From Prevotella aff. ruminicola Tc2-24 (lineage in GTDB: Bacteria; Bacteroidota; Bacteroidia; Bacteroidales; Bacteroidaceae): a DNA stretch of 64,000 nucleotides. This document shows positions 1 through 8,861 of the stretch, in pieces (position 1 is the first letter of the stretch; each line of letters begins with the position of its first letter). The DNA lies in contig NZ_FOIQ01000001.1 in assembly GCF_900110895.1 (NCBI RefSeq), positions 944,585-1,008,584 on the forward strand, in the 5' to 3' direction. A program made the position numbers and the translations under genes. The notes beneath the pieces are model-generated. The model made no database searches. It saw only the letters and a program-made list of their open reading frames with translations, and was not told the origin of the DNA.

Positions 1-1
1 C

Positions 2-1342
2 GCCCTTAAAGGTTTTGTAAAACAGATACTATCTTCTGTCTTAAAACTCTCTGATGCTGTTGTTACAGTGTGGGAAGGCATTTCTTTACAGTCGAAACTT
101 GCAAAATATGGCATCACTATACATAATAAGTATTTGGTTAAGGTTGAGTCAACCGGGATAGGAACTCATTGCTCAAAACTCAGCAAATTTATTAATCATG
201 AAGTAAAAGCAATAAACCCTGATGTTATTTGTTGGCAAGATGGTGATACGATAGATGAGTTACAAAAGAATACCGAACGGTCTAAAATCGTTTATGATAA
301 AATGGATCATTCAGCCACAGATAATGGTTCCGTTAAGTTCCATAAATCTAAAACAATTATTCCGCACTGGCTTGATCTTGCTTTATTTAATAATCTCGGA
401 GCCATCTATTCTCCAGAATACAAAAAATTTGAATATAATTTAGACACGGACTCTGAAGATATTAAAGTTTATTTAGGAACGTATTTCCCTCGAAGCTATG
501 CGGAATCTTTTTGCATATTTGATGATTTGTTCAAATCTCATCAATATCTGGAAGTCCTGAAAAAAATGCCAGAAATTAACATTCTTGACTTTGGATGTGG
601 TACAGGTGGAGAGTTAATTGGGTTGGTGGTTACACTTTCAAAACATTTAGCAGATTATAAAACAATAAATATTATTGCAATCGATGGTAATCATGAGGCT
701 CTTATTGTTTTGAAAGAATTGGTTGGAGTGTTGTCATCGAATGTGCGTCACAATATATCACTCTTATGTGTAGAGAAGACTATTCAAAGCAAAAATGATT
801 TGCAAATTGCAGATGTGCCAGTTTGCCATTTTATTTTAAATAGCAAGATGGTTTGCGAACTTATATCGAGAAAGAAAATCGAAGGAAACTGTTATTATAC
901 AATAGCCGATAGTTTATCGAGACTATTAGATGATGTCGGCATACTTTATATATTAGATGTAACGACGAAAGATGAACATTCAATGCTTTTCTATCCACAA
1001 CTTATGACTCAAGGATTAAATGATTTCGTATCAAGTCACACAAAATATGCGACTCTCTTACCCTTGGCATGTGACAATTGGAAAGATTGTAGGGATGCAT
1101 GTTTTATGCAACAAACTTTCATTGTTAGCCACTCAAGAAGAAGTGGTGATGAGAGCAGAGTTTGTTATCGTATCATTTGCAAAAAGACACTTAAAGACAT
1201 TTTTATTCCCGATGACACCTTACTAAAAGGATGTTCTCATATAATTCATCCTCAGAAATATAAGCAAAATGACAATTCATCATTGTGTCCCAAAACTGCG
1301 AATGGAAATAGAGTAATTGATTCATATAACATAAAACTATAA
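2..1342 (+). CDS. SAM-dependent methyltransferase-like protein, 5' end cut by window edge
   Basis: The frame is open from base 2 with no stop, so the protein probably begins upstream; GTG at 68 is only the first possible start inside the window. About 170 residues after that GTG comes a class I methyltransferase motif I (ILDFGCGTGG), followed by a strand resembling motif II (IIAIDGNHEAL). This fits a Rossmann-fold SAM methyltransferase domain after an N-terminal region of at least 190 residues that I do not recognise. No DNA-methylase NPPY/DPPY motif is visible, so the substrate is unknown. The gene lies 4 nt before the helicase gene, so the two are probably co-transcribed. Codon use is AT-rich, like the rest of the cargo and unlike the core genes. 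Confidence 0.72.
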   Translation, partial: ALKGFVKQILSSVLKLSDAVVTVWEGISLQSKLAKYGITIHNKYLVKVESTGIGTHCSKLSKFINHEVKAINPDVICWQDGDTIDELQKNTERSKIVYDKMDHSATDNGSVKFHKSKTIIPHWLDLALFNNLGAIYSPEYKKFEYNLDTDSEDIKVYLGTYFPRSYAESFCIFDDLFKSHQYLEVLKKMPEINILDFGCGTGGELIGLVVTLSKHLADYKTINIIAIDGNHEALIVLKELVGVLSSNVRHNISLLCVEKTIQSKNDLQIADVPVCHFILNSKMVCELISRKKIEGNCYYTIADSLSRLLDDVGILYILDVTTKDEHSMLFYPQLMTQGLNDFVSSHTKYATLLPLACDNWKDCRDACFMQQTFIVSHSRRSGDESRVCYRIICKKTLKDIFIPDDTLLKGCSHIIHPQKYKQNDNSSLCPKTANGNRVIDSYNIKL

Positions 1343-1346
1343 TATT

Positions 1347-2414
1347 ATGCCAAGAAGAAGTTTTTACGTAAAAGACTCGGAACTTGATGATTATCAGGTA
1401 AAAGTTATTAACAGAAGGACTGATAAGTCTTTCATCGTCAAGGGATGTGCTGGCAGCGGAAAGTCAATTCTGGCTTTGTGGAAAGCTAAGCAGATTCAAG
1501 ACGAAAATAGAGGGACATATATGTATGTTGTTTTTACAAAAGCTCTACGACAATACATGAATGATGGAATCCAACAAATTGGGCTTTCAGAGAGAAACGT
1601 GGTGAATTTTGATGCCTGTTTTTCATGGCTTAAAGATGATTTAGGAAAGTGGGAACGGGGATCATGGAAAAAAGGCACATACGACTATATTATTGTAGAT
1701 GAAGCGCAAGATTTCTCGAAAGAGGATATTGAATTATGTAAATCAAAAGCAAAAAAAGCATTATTGCTATATGGGGACTCTGCACAGCAGTTATACAGCT
1801 TTATTCAGGACAAACAAACAGTTTCTATGGAAAAAATACGTGATATCACAGGTTTCCCAATGGAACAGTTGGTTTTTAATCATCGAATGCCAAAAAAAAT
1901 TGCTAGAGTTGCGCAGTATCTAAACTCCGAGGATGATGATTTAGAAGGTCGTTGTACTGAAGAAGGAACAGATAAACCGAAAATTCTCGAATATCCCACA
2001 CTGGAAAAACAATATGATGCCATCATTGATCTCATTAAAAATAAGCACATGGAAGATGTGGGTATTCTATTTAGGCAAAACGACGAAGTTGAGGAGGCAT
2101 ATAGCTATTTTCAAGAGCATGGCATGAATGTCGAAGCGAAATATGGAAGATTCATGGACTTAGACTTTAATTCGGACAATCCCAAGTTGATGACATATCA
2201 CAGTTCGAAAGGACTCCAGTTTGAAAATGTCTTTTTACCAGATTGCTCGGTTGAAGATGAGGAAAACAGAAATCCTCTATACGTAGCCGTTACTCGTACT
2301 TATCGCTCCTTATTTATATTATATTCCGGAAATCTATCAAGTTTATTCGATGATGTGCCAGAAGACTTGTATGATACCTCTCTTGCTTCAGCCGGTCCTA
2401 AACTTAAACTTTAA
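1347..2414 (+). CDS. Minimal UvrD/Rep-like SF1 helicase
   Basis: This 355-residue protein carries nearly all SF1A helicase motifs: Walker A GCAGSGKS (residues 33-40), Walker B VDEAQD (117-122), motif III GDSAQQLY (143-150), motif IV-like NHR (178-180), motif V TYHSSKGLQFENV (283-295) and motif VI YVAVTRT (312-318). UvrD and Rep are about 670-720 residues, so this protein is roughly half-size and appears to lack the 1B and 2B subdomain insertions. It should bind and hydrolyse ATP on nucleic acid; processive unwinding is uncertain. It starts 4 nt after the methyltransferase and ends 12 nt before the 815-residue gene, which suggests one transcript. Compact SF1 ATPases of this kind are common in phage-defence loci, but no specific system is recognised. 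Confidence 0.85.
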   Translation: MPRRSFYVKDSELDDYQVKVINRRTDKSFIVKGCAGSGKSILALWKAKQIQDENRGTYMYVVFTKALRQYMNDGIQQIGLSERNVVNFDACFSWLKDDLGKWERGSWKKGTYDYIIVDEAQDFSKEDIELCKSKAKKALLLYGDSAQQLYSFIQDKQTVSMEKIRDITGFPMEQLVFNHRMPKKIARVAQYLNSEDDDLEGRCTEEGTDKPKILEYPTLEKQYDAIIDLIKNKHMEDVGILFRQNDEVEEAYSYFQEHGMNVEAKYGRFMDLDFNSDNPKLMTYHSSKGLQFENVFLPDCSVEDEENRNPLYVAVTRTYRSLFILYSGNLSSLFDDVPEDLYDTSLASAGPKLKL

Positions 2415-2426
2415 ATTATTCTCATC

Positions 2427-4874
2427 ATGAAATTATATATTCCAACATGCACGTTGAATTTCAACAATATATTTTCAACCGAATCAATTTCTCCTAAAGC
2501 GTTCTATCAAAGAAGGGAATTCGGCAATAAACGATTTTATCCTGTCGAAGCCAACAGCCTCGATGGTGTAGTTCTTCTCTACTCTAAATATCCTCGATAT
2601 GATGTGGAGGATTCAGAATTGGAGAACTATCCGATGGTTATTGAAATAGAAAGCGATGATTATCCTTCTGGAATTATCAAGAAACAGGTTTCACATTCTG
2701 GAGTAGAAGTATATGTTTCTGCTTCTACAATATATCTGAATCCTTTTCATACAAAAATTTACTTCGACAGTTATGCGGAACGACAAGGCGTATTAACAAA
2801 AGCGGCTCAAAGTTTGGAAAACAAGTTTGAGAAACTCTATGGCGCTAACCTTGTTGTCAAACCGCAAACGAAGAAAGGGTTCTTTGACAACGTCAAAGAC
2901 CTCTTTTCCAAGAATGACAGCGATGAGTTCGAATGGGATTCTTCTTATTTGCCAACAGAGATAGACGCAGACATATCAAATATAGAACAAGACAGGAAGA
3001 TAGACCGTATTAGAGGATTTGTCTATTGCTATCTGATTGGGGCAAATATGACAGTTAGTTCAGATGTTGCAGAATTGAAGTCACTGGCCAGAAGAATGCG
3101 TAATACACTTTCTGCTATCGTGAATTCACCAACCCACACTCCTTCTGAGTTACAAGATGAATCTCTGACAAAAGACATCAAGGAGTTTAATCGCATCTAT
3201 TCTTCCATTGATGAAGATGCACTATATAATGCCAATATCATAGATATGCGGCTTAGTAGAAACCCCTTGAAATTGGAGAAACAAGACGTTATTGCATTGT
3301 TGGAATCACTTGACATCTATACGGAATTCTGCTCAAAACTGCATTTGAGAAGAGTATACGATGCCAACGACTTGTGGAAGTGTGTGGAGTTTTATTCTCC
3401 TGAATCATATAATACTGCCGTAGATACCTTGAATTCTGTTGTAAGGAAGATAGAACTTAGAAGCATTTCCAAAGGCCAGAAGAACGAAGTCAAAGAACTT
3501 GTTCGAATTGGCAATGATGGCAGCGTTAATGTGCTCGACAAAACGGTTAAGCCCGAATTCTATGATAGTTTACTTAATTCCCAAATAGGAAATGAGTATG
3601 AAGCTGTCAAGAACGAAAATGGGATTGACGAGCCCTTGGCAATTGCCTACAATGGAGGTAAAATCCTCCAACGGATATTAGGAGATAAATGGAATGAATC
3701 TAAATGGGCTAATTATATTAATGCCCTGTTGAGCCATCTGCAGGAGAGTTCCGCTTTTGACTTGTATTCTATAGACAATGATGTATTAAACTCTTTTGCG
3801 GCGTTCTGCCAAAAAGGTGACAATATAGATCGACTGTCTGAATATCTCGTACAATGCGGATTTAACAACTACCGTCTAGCATTCGGCTTGTATGGTGCAA
3901 CACGTGGTTTCGCTTCTTTGCCAAAAACGTTTACTTCTACACTAATAAACGGAGATAGAGACTATTATAAGAGTTTTGTTCTGAATGTTTATCAACAGTT
4001 GTTTGGTGTTAGTATCTCAAATGCGGAATTCCCAACACAATCTAATTCTTTCGAAATTCGTGAAAGCAGCATTGGGACAACTATCATGGGAAATATTAGC
4101 AAGATAGAGACAAAGCCATCGAAACAAACTCAGGTTATTAGTGCTGTGAGTCAAGCACTTGAACTAGAGGATGCTGTGCAAAGTCCCAAGGCTTTTATGT
4201 ACATTTTTGATAGTTTCCCAAACATTAAAAGAACAAAAGCATATAAGGCTTTAGAGAGTGCAGATTTTGAGCATGATACTACTCAATATACCCCAGAAGA
4301 GTTTCGTTCAAAAATTTACAGAATTATAGGGAAAGAAGCACTTAAAGGGCAAAAGGAAAAAGTAGATGCTGCAATAGAGTTAGAAGCAAAGCGACAGGAC
4401 CCTAAGGCATTCCTTTACATTTTGGATAATTTCTTAAAACCGTCAGATTTGGCATATAAACGAATTGCCAAACTTGTTGACTCAAACTCCTCAGTGATAG
4501 GAGTAGCTTCATCTTCAACAAATGATACTGCAATACAACCGACTTCGAGACCTATCCTAACTGATGACAGATGGATTCCCGTATGCGCAAATATGATAAT
4601 TGACGATAAAGCGAAGAAACGTTTCATTGTTGATATGGAATGGTTTGTGGATAATCACAATGAATGGTATGAAGACCAAAAGAAAGGGAAACAAAGGGGT
4701 ATTTATGCTGGTTACGACAAATCAAACGAGAAAGTTATCGAAAGACTGAGAAAATACTTGGAAAACAAGTTACATCCAACAAACGACAAAATAATGTGGC
4801 TTGCTGATATTTATAGGAATATACCTATTGAGAAAATCGTAAGTTATTTACAGAGCATTTATGTCAGCAGATAA
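2427..4874 (+). CDS. Unrecognised 815-residue protein with a C-terminal internal repeat
   Basis: I do not recognise this family. There is no signal peptide or membrane segment, so it should be cytoplasmic. The N-terminal ~130 residues look beta-rich, followed by an acidic linker (SKNDSDEFEWD) and a long mainly helical region. Two similar segments occur near the C-terminus: SPKAFMYIFDSF at 586-597 and DPKAFLYILDNF at 658-669, each following an acidic/basic helix, which suggests a duplicated ~72-residue helical unit. The gene begins 12 nt after the helicase and overlaps the DUF1848 gene by 14 nt (ATG at 4861), so translation is probably coupled. Its size and position suggest the scaffold or recognition subunit of a system that includes the helicase; that is inference. 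Confidence 0.8.
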   Translation: MKLYIPTCTLNFNNIFSTESISPKAFYQRREFGNKRFYPVEANSLDGVVLLYSKYPRYDVEDSELENYPMVIEIESDDYPSGIIKKQVSHSGVEVYVSASTIYLNPFHTKIYFDSYAERQGVLTKAAQSLENKFEKLYGANLVVKPQTKKGFFDNVKDLFSKNDSDEFEWDSSYLPTEIDADISNIEQDRKIDRIRGFVYCYLIGANMTVSSDVAELKSLARRMRNTLSAIVNSPTHTPSELQDESLTKDIKEFNRIYSSIDEDALYNANIIDMRLSRNPLKLEKQDVIALLESLDIYTEFCSKLHLRRVYDANDLWKCVEFYSPESYNTAVDTLNSVVRKIELRSISKGQKNEVKELVRIGNDGSVNVLDKTVKPEFYDSLLNSQIGNEYEAVKNENGIDEPLAIAYNGGKILQRILGDKWNESKWANYINALLSHLQESSAFDLYSIDNDVLNSFAAFCQKGDNIDRLSEYLVQCGFNNYRLAFGLYGATRGFASLPKTFTSTLINGDRDYYKSFVLNVYQQLFGVSISNAEFPTQSNSFEIRESSIGTTIMGNISKIETKPSKQTQVISAVSQALELEDAVQSPKAFMYIFDSFPNIKRTKAYKALESADFEHDTTQYTPEEFRSKIYRIIGKEALKGQKEKVDAAIELEAKRQDPKAFLYILDNFLKPSDLAYKRIAKLVDSNSSVIGVASSSTNDTAIQPTSRPILTDDRWIPVCANMIIDDKAKKRFIVDMEWFVDNHNEWYEDQKKGKQRGIYAGYDKSNEKVIERLRKYLENKLHPTNDKIMWLADIYRNIPIEKIVSYLQSIYVSR

Positions 4875-5904
4875 AACGTATATTACAACTGATAATGGCA
4901 GACAGGTAGAAGCTACAGCACCTGTTATTATATCTGCCAGCCGTTCTACAGATATACCAGCCTTTTATGCCAAGTGGTTCTTTAATCGCTTGGCAAAAGG
5001 CTATTGTGTATGGTACAATCCCTTCAACCAACAGCCAATGTATGTGTCGTTCAAGAATTGCAAAGTTATTGTGTTCTGGACAAAGAATCCTGCTCCTATC
5101 ATCCCTTATCTGCCAGAACTTGACAAGAGAGGAATACACTACTATTTTCAGGTTACGCTGAATGACTATGAACAAGAAGGATTTGAACCTAATGTACCAT
5201 CTGTAAAGTCGCGACTAAATACTTTTATTCAGTTATCAGAATTAATTGGAAAAGAACGCGTAATTTGGCGCTTCGACCCATTGATTGTAACACCGCAACT
5301 AACTACACAGATGATGTTGTCTAGAATAAGAGGATTACACAACTGCCTGAAAGATTATACAGAGAAACTTGTATTCAGTTTCGTTGACGTGAAAGCCTAT
5401 CGAAAAGTACAGGCTAATCTTGTAAAAGAAACTTCCTTCTTTACCAAGGACGATGTAGAACAGGCTGAGATGACATACGAACAGCGGATGGAGATTGTCA
5501 GAGGATTAGTGGCAATGCGAGATATGTATCCCAAGCGAATTCAATTGGCAACATGTGCTGAGGACATAGACCTGGAACGATACGGAATAGAGCATAATCG
5601 TTGTATAGATGGCGAATTAATGAAACGTGTCTTTGCTGACGATGAAGAACTAGTCTATTACCTTCACACAGGCAAGTTGCCTGAGCGAGATATGTTTGGC
5701 GAGATACCGCCACTGCCACAGAAAACAAAAGACCTAAAGGATAAAGGACAGAGGAAAATATGTGGTTGTATGATTAGCAAAGACATTGGCATGTACAACA
5801 CCTGTCGGCATTTCTGTGTTTATTGCTATGCCAATACTAGTAAAGAGGCGGTACTGAAGAATAAAGACAAACATAACGATGAAAGCGAAAGTATCATTGG
5901 ATAG
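4861..5904 (+). CDS. DUF1848 family radical-SAM-like protein
   Basis: This 347-residue protein matches my memory of the DUF1848 family: an early IISASRSTDIPAFY segment, then VFWTKNP, then YYFQVTLNDYE. The C-terminus has C301-G-C303 followed by C315-x3-C319-x2-C322. The latter is the CX3CX2C spacing of radical SAM [4Fe-4S] ligands, but at the extreme C-terminus rather than near the N-terminus. DUF1848 proteins resemble the spore photoproduct lyase group, so a radical-based nucleic acid reaction is plausible; the substrate is unknown. The start overlaps the preceding gene by 14 nt, which ties it to the helicase cluster. It could also be a passenger gene unrelated to the helicase. Confidence 0.82.
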   Translation: MSADKTYITTDNGRQVEATAPVIISASRSTDIPAFYAKWFFNRLAKGYCVWYNPFNQQPMYVSFKNCKVIVFWTKNPAPIIPYLPELDKRGIHYYFQVTLNDYEQEGFEPNVPSVKSRLNTFIQLSELIGKERVIWRFDPLIVTPQLTTQMMLSRIRGLHNCLKDYTEKLVFSFVDVKAYRKVQANLVKETSFFTKDDVEQAEMTYEQRMEIVRGLVAMRDMYPKRIQLATCAEDIDLERYGIEHNRCIDGELMKRVFADDEELVYYLHTGKLPERDMFGEIPPLPQKTKDLKDKGQRKICGCMISKDIGMYNTCRHFCVYCYANTSKEAVLKNKDKHNDESESIIG

Positions 5905-5952
5905 AATTGTTTCTGATCTTTAATAACAGGCAATTAACGGGGGAATAGCAGC

Positions 5953-7245
5953 ATGTCACTTTTTGATTATGATATTTTAAATGGCAAATGTAGTAAGTAT
6001 GAAACTAATCATTTGCACATGTATGTAGATGATGATATAGATTTAGGTAACTTGGCCAACATGTCATTATCATCATACGCTACATTCGTGCATGAATATA
6101 TTCATTATATTCAGCACATCACAAGTCTATATGGCATAAGAATGAGTGACATGTATAATAGGGTGTTTTCAAGATACCGTGATTATATACGTAATAATGA
6201 AGTAATAGATATTCCATTGAGGTTATGGGATACAGACGAGGATATTCATCAATTTGTTATCCATTTCAACAAAATTGAAGGCGATAAGACAACAGGGTTC
6301 AATATTTCCGACATAGAGATTGATAAAAAAGAAATCTCTATTGCAGAGAAAGAGAAAACTGCTGTGTGGATTGGTTGTTATGATTTTGATAATGATAAAG
6401 CAGATGAGCATGGGTTCCTATTTGGACATCGTTGCGTAGTTGAGGGAATGGCTCATGCTATCCAGTCGATTATTAATAATGAGATAAAACACAATATAAT
6501 ACCCTATCATGCAGTTGAACTCATTATAGGGAAAATCATACCTGATATTGTACAGGATAAGAAGAAAGTAGCGTCTATTTGTTTGTGTGCTTTGCTTTGG
6601 GATAATCCTGGTATAGGATTTTTCCAGGTATTAGAATTGATTAAGTCACACCCCAATTGGGATGGAAAAGAATTATATAAATCAATAGTTCAAGATTATG
6701 CGGTTTCTTATAATGGGCAGGAAATGCCCTTTTATAGACTGCTGCAACGATTCTCTAATGATCTTAAAGAAAGCTTTAAGGCTTTATTAGGAAGAGATTT
6801 AGAATACTACTCTCTTGTGATTGACAATTGTATTATAGATTGTGGTAAATGTCATCACAGGCTTATCGATTTCCTGTATGATTATGACATTTGTAACAGA
6901 GAGTCCTTTAGGGAACAAATACTTAATCACTATGGATATCCTTTTATCGATGGAAGGAATCAGAGTGAGCTTCCTCGTAAGACTGAAAATGGAACTCAAT
7001 CAGCATACAAAGAAACAGCTATTTTGTATGGAATAGAACTAATTATGGCAAGACTATTAAGGGCAGATAACAAGAAAGAATGTAAGCGTTATCCGATTTG
7101 CTCATCAACGATGTTTATGGAAGGAGCAAAATGTGATGCTACAGAAGAATGCCTCTCTTCTCAATGGAAGAAAAAAGAGTCATGCGTTTTTACCGAGGCA
7201 CTAAAATATTTTTGGATAAAAGACAAAGAATATGTGGATACATAG
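5953..7245 (+). CDS. HExxH-containing putative metalloprotease, cytoplasmic
   Basis: I do not recognise the family of this 430-residue protein. It has a gluzincin-like zinc site: H47-E48-x2-H51 within TFVHEYIHYIQH, and a candidate third ligand E164 in CVVEGMAHAIQ, with another His nearby. The C-terminal part is Cys-rich (CKRYPICSS, then three more Cys), perhaps a second metal site. No signal peptide is visible, so a cytoplasmic peptidase is likely. The start ATG is 48 nt after the DUF1848 gene, and the strand and AT-rich composition match, so it may be the last gene of the same operon. A protease activated on infection would be in keeping with known defence effectors, but the sequence alone does not show this. 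Confidence 0.72.
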   Translation: MSLFDYDILNGKCSKYETNHLHMYVDDDIDLGNLANMSLSSYATFVHEYIHYIQHITSLYGIRMSDMYNRVFSRYRDYIRNNEVIDIPLRLWDTDEDIHQFVIHFNKIEGDKTTGFNISDIEIDKKEISIAEKEKTAVWIGCYDFDNDKADEHGFLFGHRCVVEGMAHAIQSIINNEIKHNIIPYHAVELIIGKIIPDIVQDKKKVASICLCALLWDNPGIGFFQVLELIKSHPNWDGKELYKSIVQDYAVSYNGQEMPFYRLLQRFSNDLKESFKALLGRDLEYYSLVIDNCIIDCGKCHHRLIDFLYDYDICNRESFREQILNHYGYPFIDGRNQSELPRKTENGTQSAYKETAILYGIELIMARLLRADNKKECKRYPICSSTMFMEGAKCDATEECLSSQWKKKESCVFTEALKYFWIKDKEYVDT

Positions 7246-7436
7246 AGAAATACTCCCCAAGGTGTAGGCATACTATCGTCAGCTTCTAAGTTTACTCATG
7301 AGTATGCCAAAAGTATGGAAAGAAGCAGGATAGAAGGAGCATGGAAGCTGGCTAAAGGTTGGCTAAGAGATGGAAGATGTATGATGTAAGACGTAAGATG
7401 TGATAATAACAAACGGAATAAAAACGTTTTAACAAT
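7246..7436 (+). other. Intergenic region between cargo operon and rhuM, with inverted repeat
   Basis: No gene is seen. GGCATACT (7266-7273) and AGTATGCC (about 7303-7310) form an 8-bp inverted repeat with a loop of about 30 nt, possibly a weak terminator or operator. A purine-rich stretch of short repeats related to GATGTAAGA follows at about 7370-7402. No clear TTTG...TAnnTTTG promoter is visible. Confidence 0.4.
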
Positions 7437-8459
7437 ATGGACAAAGAGAACAAACTGATACTCTATAAAGATGAGGAAGGCAAGGTGAGTGTGAATACGC
7501 GCTTTGCTGATGAGGATGTGTGGCTGACACAGGAGCAGCTGGCAACGATATACCAGACGACTCAGGAGAATGTTTCCATGCATATCACCAACATCTACAC
7601 AGACAATGAACTCGACAAGGAGGGAACTTATAAGAAATTCTTATTAGTTCGCCAAGAAGGAAAACGGCAAGTGCGTCGAAATATCGACCATTACAATCTC
7701 GACGTAATCATCGCCTTGGGATATCGTGTACAATCGCCTATAGCAGTGAGATTTCGCAGATGGGCAACACTGCGACTGCATGAGTATATTCAGAAGGGAT
7801 TCACGATGGACGATGAACGACTGAAGCAGGGAGGAAACCGCTATTTCCGTGAACTGCTGCAGCGTATACGTGACATCCGAAGCAGCGAGCGGAACTTCTA
7901 TCAGCAGGTGACGGACATCTATGCCACATCGACAGACTATGATCCACGTGCCAAAATGACCAAGCTGTTTTTCGCCACCGTTCAGAACAAGATGCACTAT
8001 GCCGTGCATGAACATACGGCAGCAGAGTTGATCTATGAACGGGTGGATAACGAGAAACCCTTTGTTGGGATGACGAACTTCAAAGGCAACTACGTGACAC
8101 GCGATGACGTAAAGGTTGCTAAGAACTATCTGACGGAGTTGGAATTGCAGCGACTGAACTTGCTGACTTCACAATTCCTCGACTACGCAGAATTTCAGGC
8201 ATTGGAGCAGAACCCCATGACAATGGCAGACTGGATTGCTGCATTGGATGACCAGATATTGCGACTGAGGAAGAATATTCTGGAAGGGAGTGGTACCGTA
8301 TCACACCAAGAGGCCATTGAGAAGGCTGAACGGGAGTTTGAAATCTATCGTGAACGTGAGATGCGACTACTAGAGAGTGACTTCGATAGGGCCGTGAAGC
8401 GGCTAAAGAATCTAAATGAAGAAAGCAATTTGGATGAAGAAGACACTGATAACAAGTAA
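7437..8459 (+). CDS. RhuM family protein
   Basis: This 340-residue protein matches the RhuM family, named after a Salmonella SPI-3 gene and widespread in bacterial islands and mobile elements. Visible family features are an N-terminal helix-turn-helix-like part (VWLTQEQLATIYQTTQENVS), the QVRRNIDHYNLDVIIALGYR block with VRFRRWA after it, and a helical C-terminus with a long charged coiled coil. The N-terminal part resembles phage antirepressor DNA-binding modules, so regulation is more likely than enzymatic action; the molecular role of RhuM is not established. It is followed 11 nt later by an XRE gene, a pair often found together in mobile-element cargo. Confidence 0.88.
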   Translation: MDKENKLILYKDEEGKVSVNTRFADEDVWLTQEQLATIYQTTQENVSMHITNIYTDNELDKEGTYKKFLLVRQEGKRQVRRNIDHYNLDVIIALGYRVQSPIAVRFRRWATLRLHEYIQKGFTMDDERLKQGGNRYFRELLQRIRDIRSSERNFYQQVTDIYATSTDYDPRAKMTKLFFATVQNKMHYAVHEHTAAELIYERVDNEKPFVGMTNFKGNYVTRDDVKVAKNYLTELELQRLNLLTSQFLDYAEFQALEQNPMTMADWIAALDDQILRLRKNILEGSGTVSHQEAIEKAEREFEIYREREMRLLESDFDRAVKRLKNLNEESNLDEEDTDNK

Positions 8460-8470
8460 ATACTTAACAC

Positions 8471-8761
8471 ATGATATTTGGAAGAAAGATAAAAGAGCTC
8501 CGGGAAGAGCGTGGGCTGGTGCAGCGACAACTGTCGGCAGCACTGGAGATTGACACGCCCATGTATAGTAAAATTGAACGCGGAGAGCGGAAGGCGAAGC
8601 GGAGCCAGATACCTATTATGGCCCAAATGTTTGAAATAGACGAGAAGGAACTGCTGACAATCTGGCTGGCAGACAAGGTGCTGGATACGGTAGAGGGCGA
8701 AGAGGATGTGAGTCACGATGCATTGGTCTATGCCCAAAAAGAAATGAAGGCAGAAGTGTGA
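8471..8761 (+). CDS. XRE-family HTH regulator
   Basis: This 96-residue protein begins with a Cro/C1-type helix-turn-helix: IKELREERGLVQRQLSAALE, then IDTPMYSKIERGERKAKR, typical of XRE repressors at residues ~6-60. The remainder is a short acidic helical tail. It is 11 nt downstream of rhuM and probably co-transcribed, so it may repress the pair. The gene ends just before a bidirectional hairpin at 8801-8831 that separates it from the convergent mobilization genes. Confidence 0.88.
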   Translation: MIFGRKIKELREERGLVQRQLSAALEIDTPMYSKIERGERKAKRSQIPIMAQMFEIDEKELLTIWLADKVLDTVEGEEDVSHDALVYAQKEMKAEV

Positions 8762-8800
8762 GTCGTTCGCTGATAAAGAGACATATCCATGGATTATAAA

Positions 8801-8831
8801 GCCCCAGCGCGTCATCACGACGAACTGGGGC
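8801..8831. terminator. Bidirectional hairpin between convergent cargo and mob genes
   Basis: GCCCCAG and CTGGGGC form 7-bp arms around a 17-nt loop. The hairpin sits between the ends of the XRE gene (plus) and the coiled-coil gene (minus). Neither side has a strong U tract. Confidence 0.5.
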
Positions 8832-8861
8832 AAACGATATATGGTCAAAGCAAATACTTTT

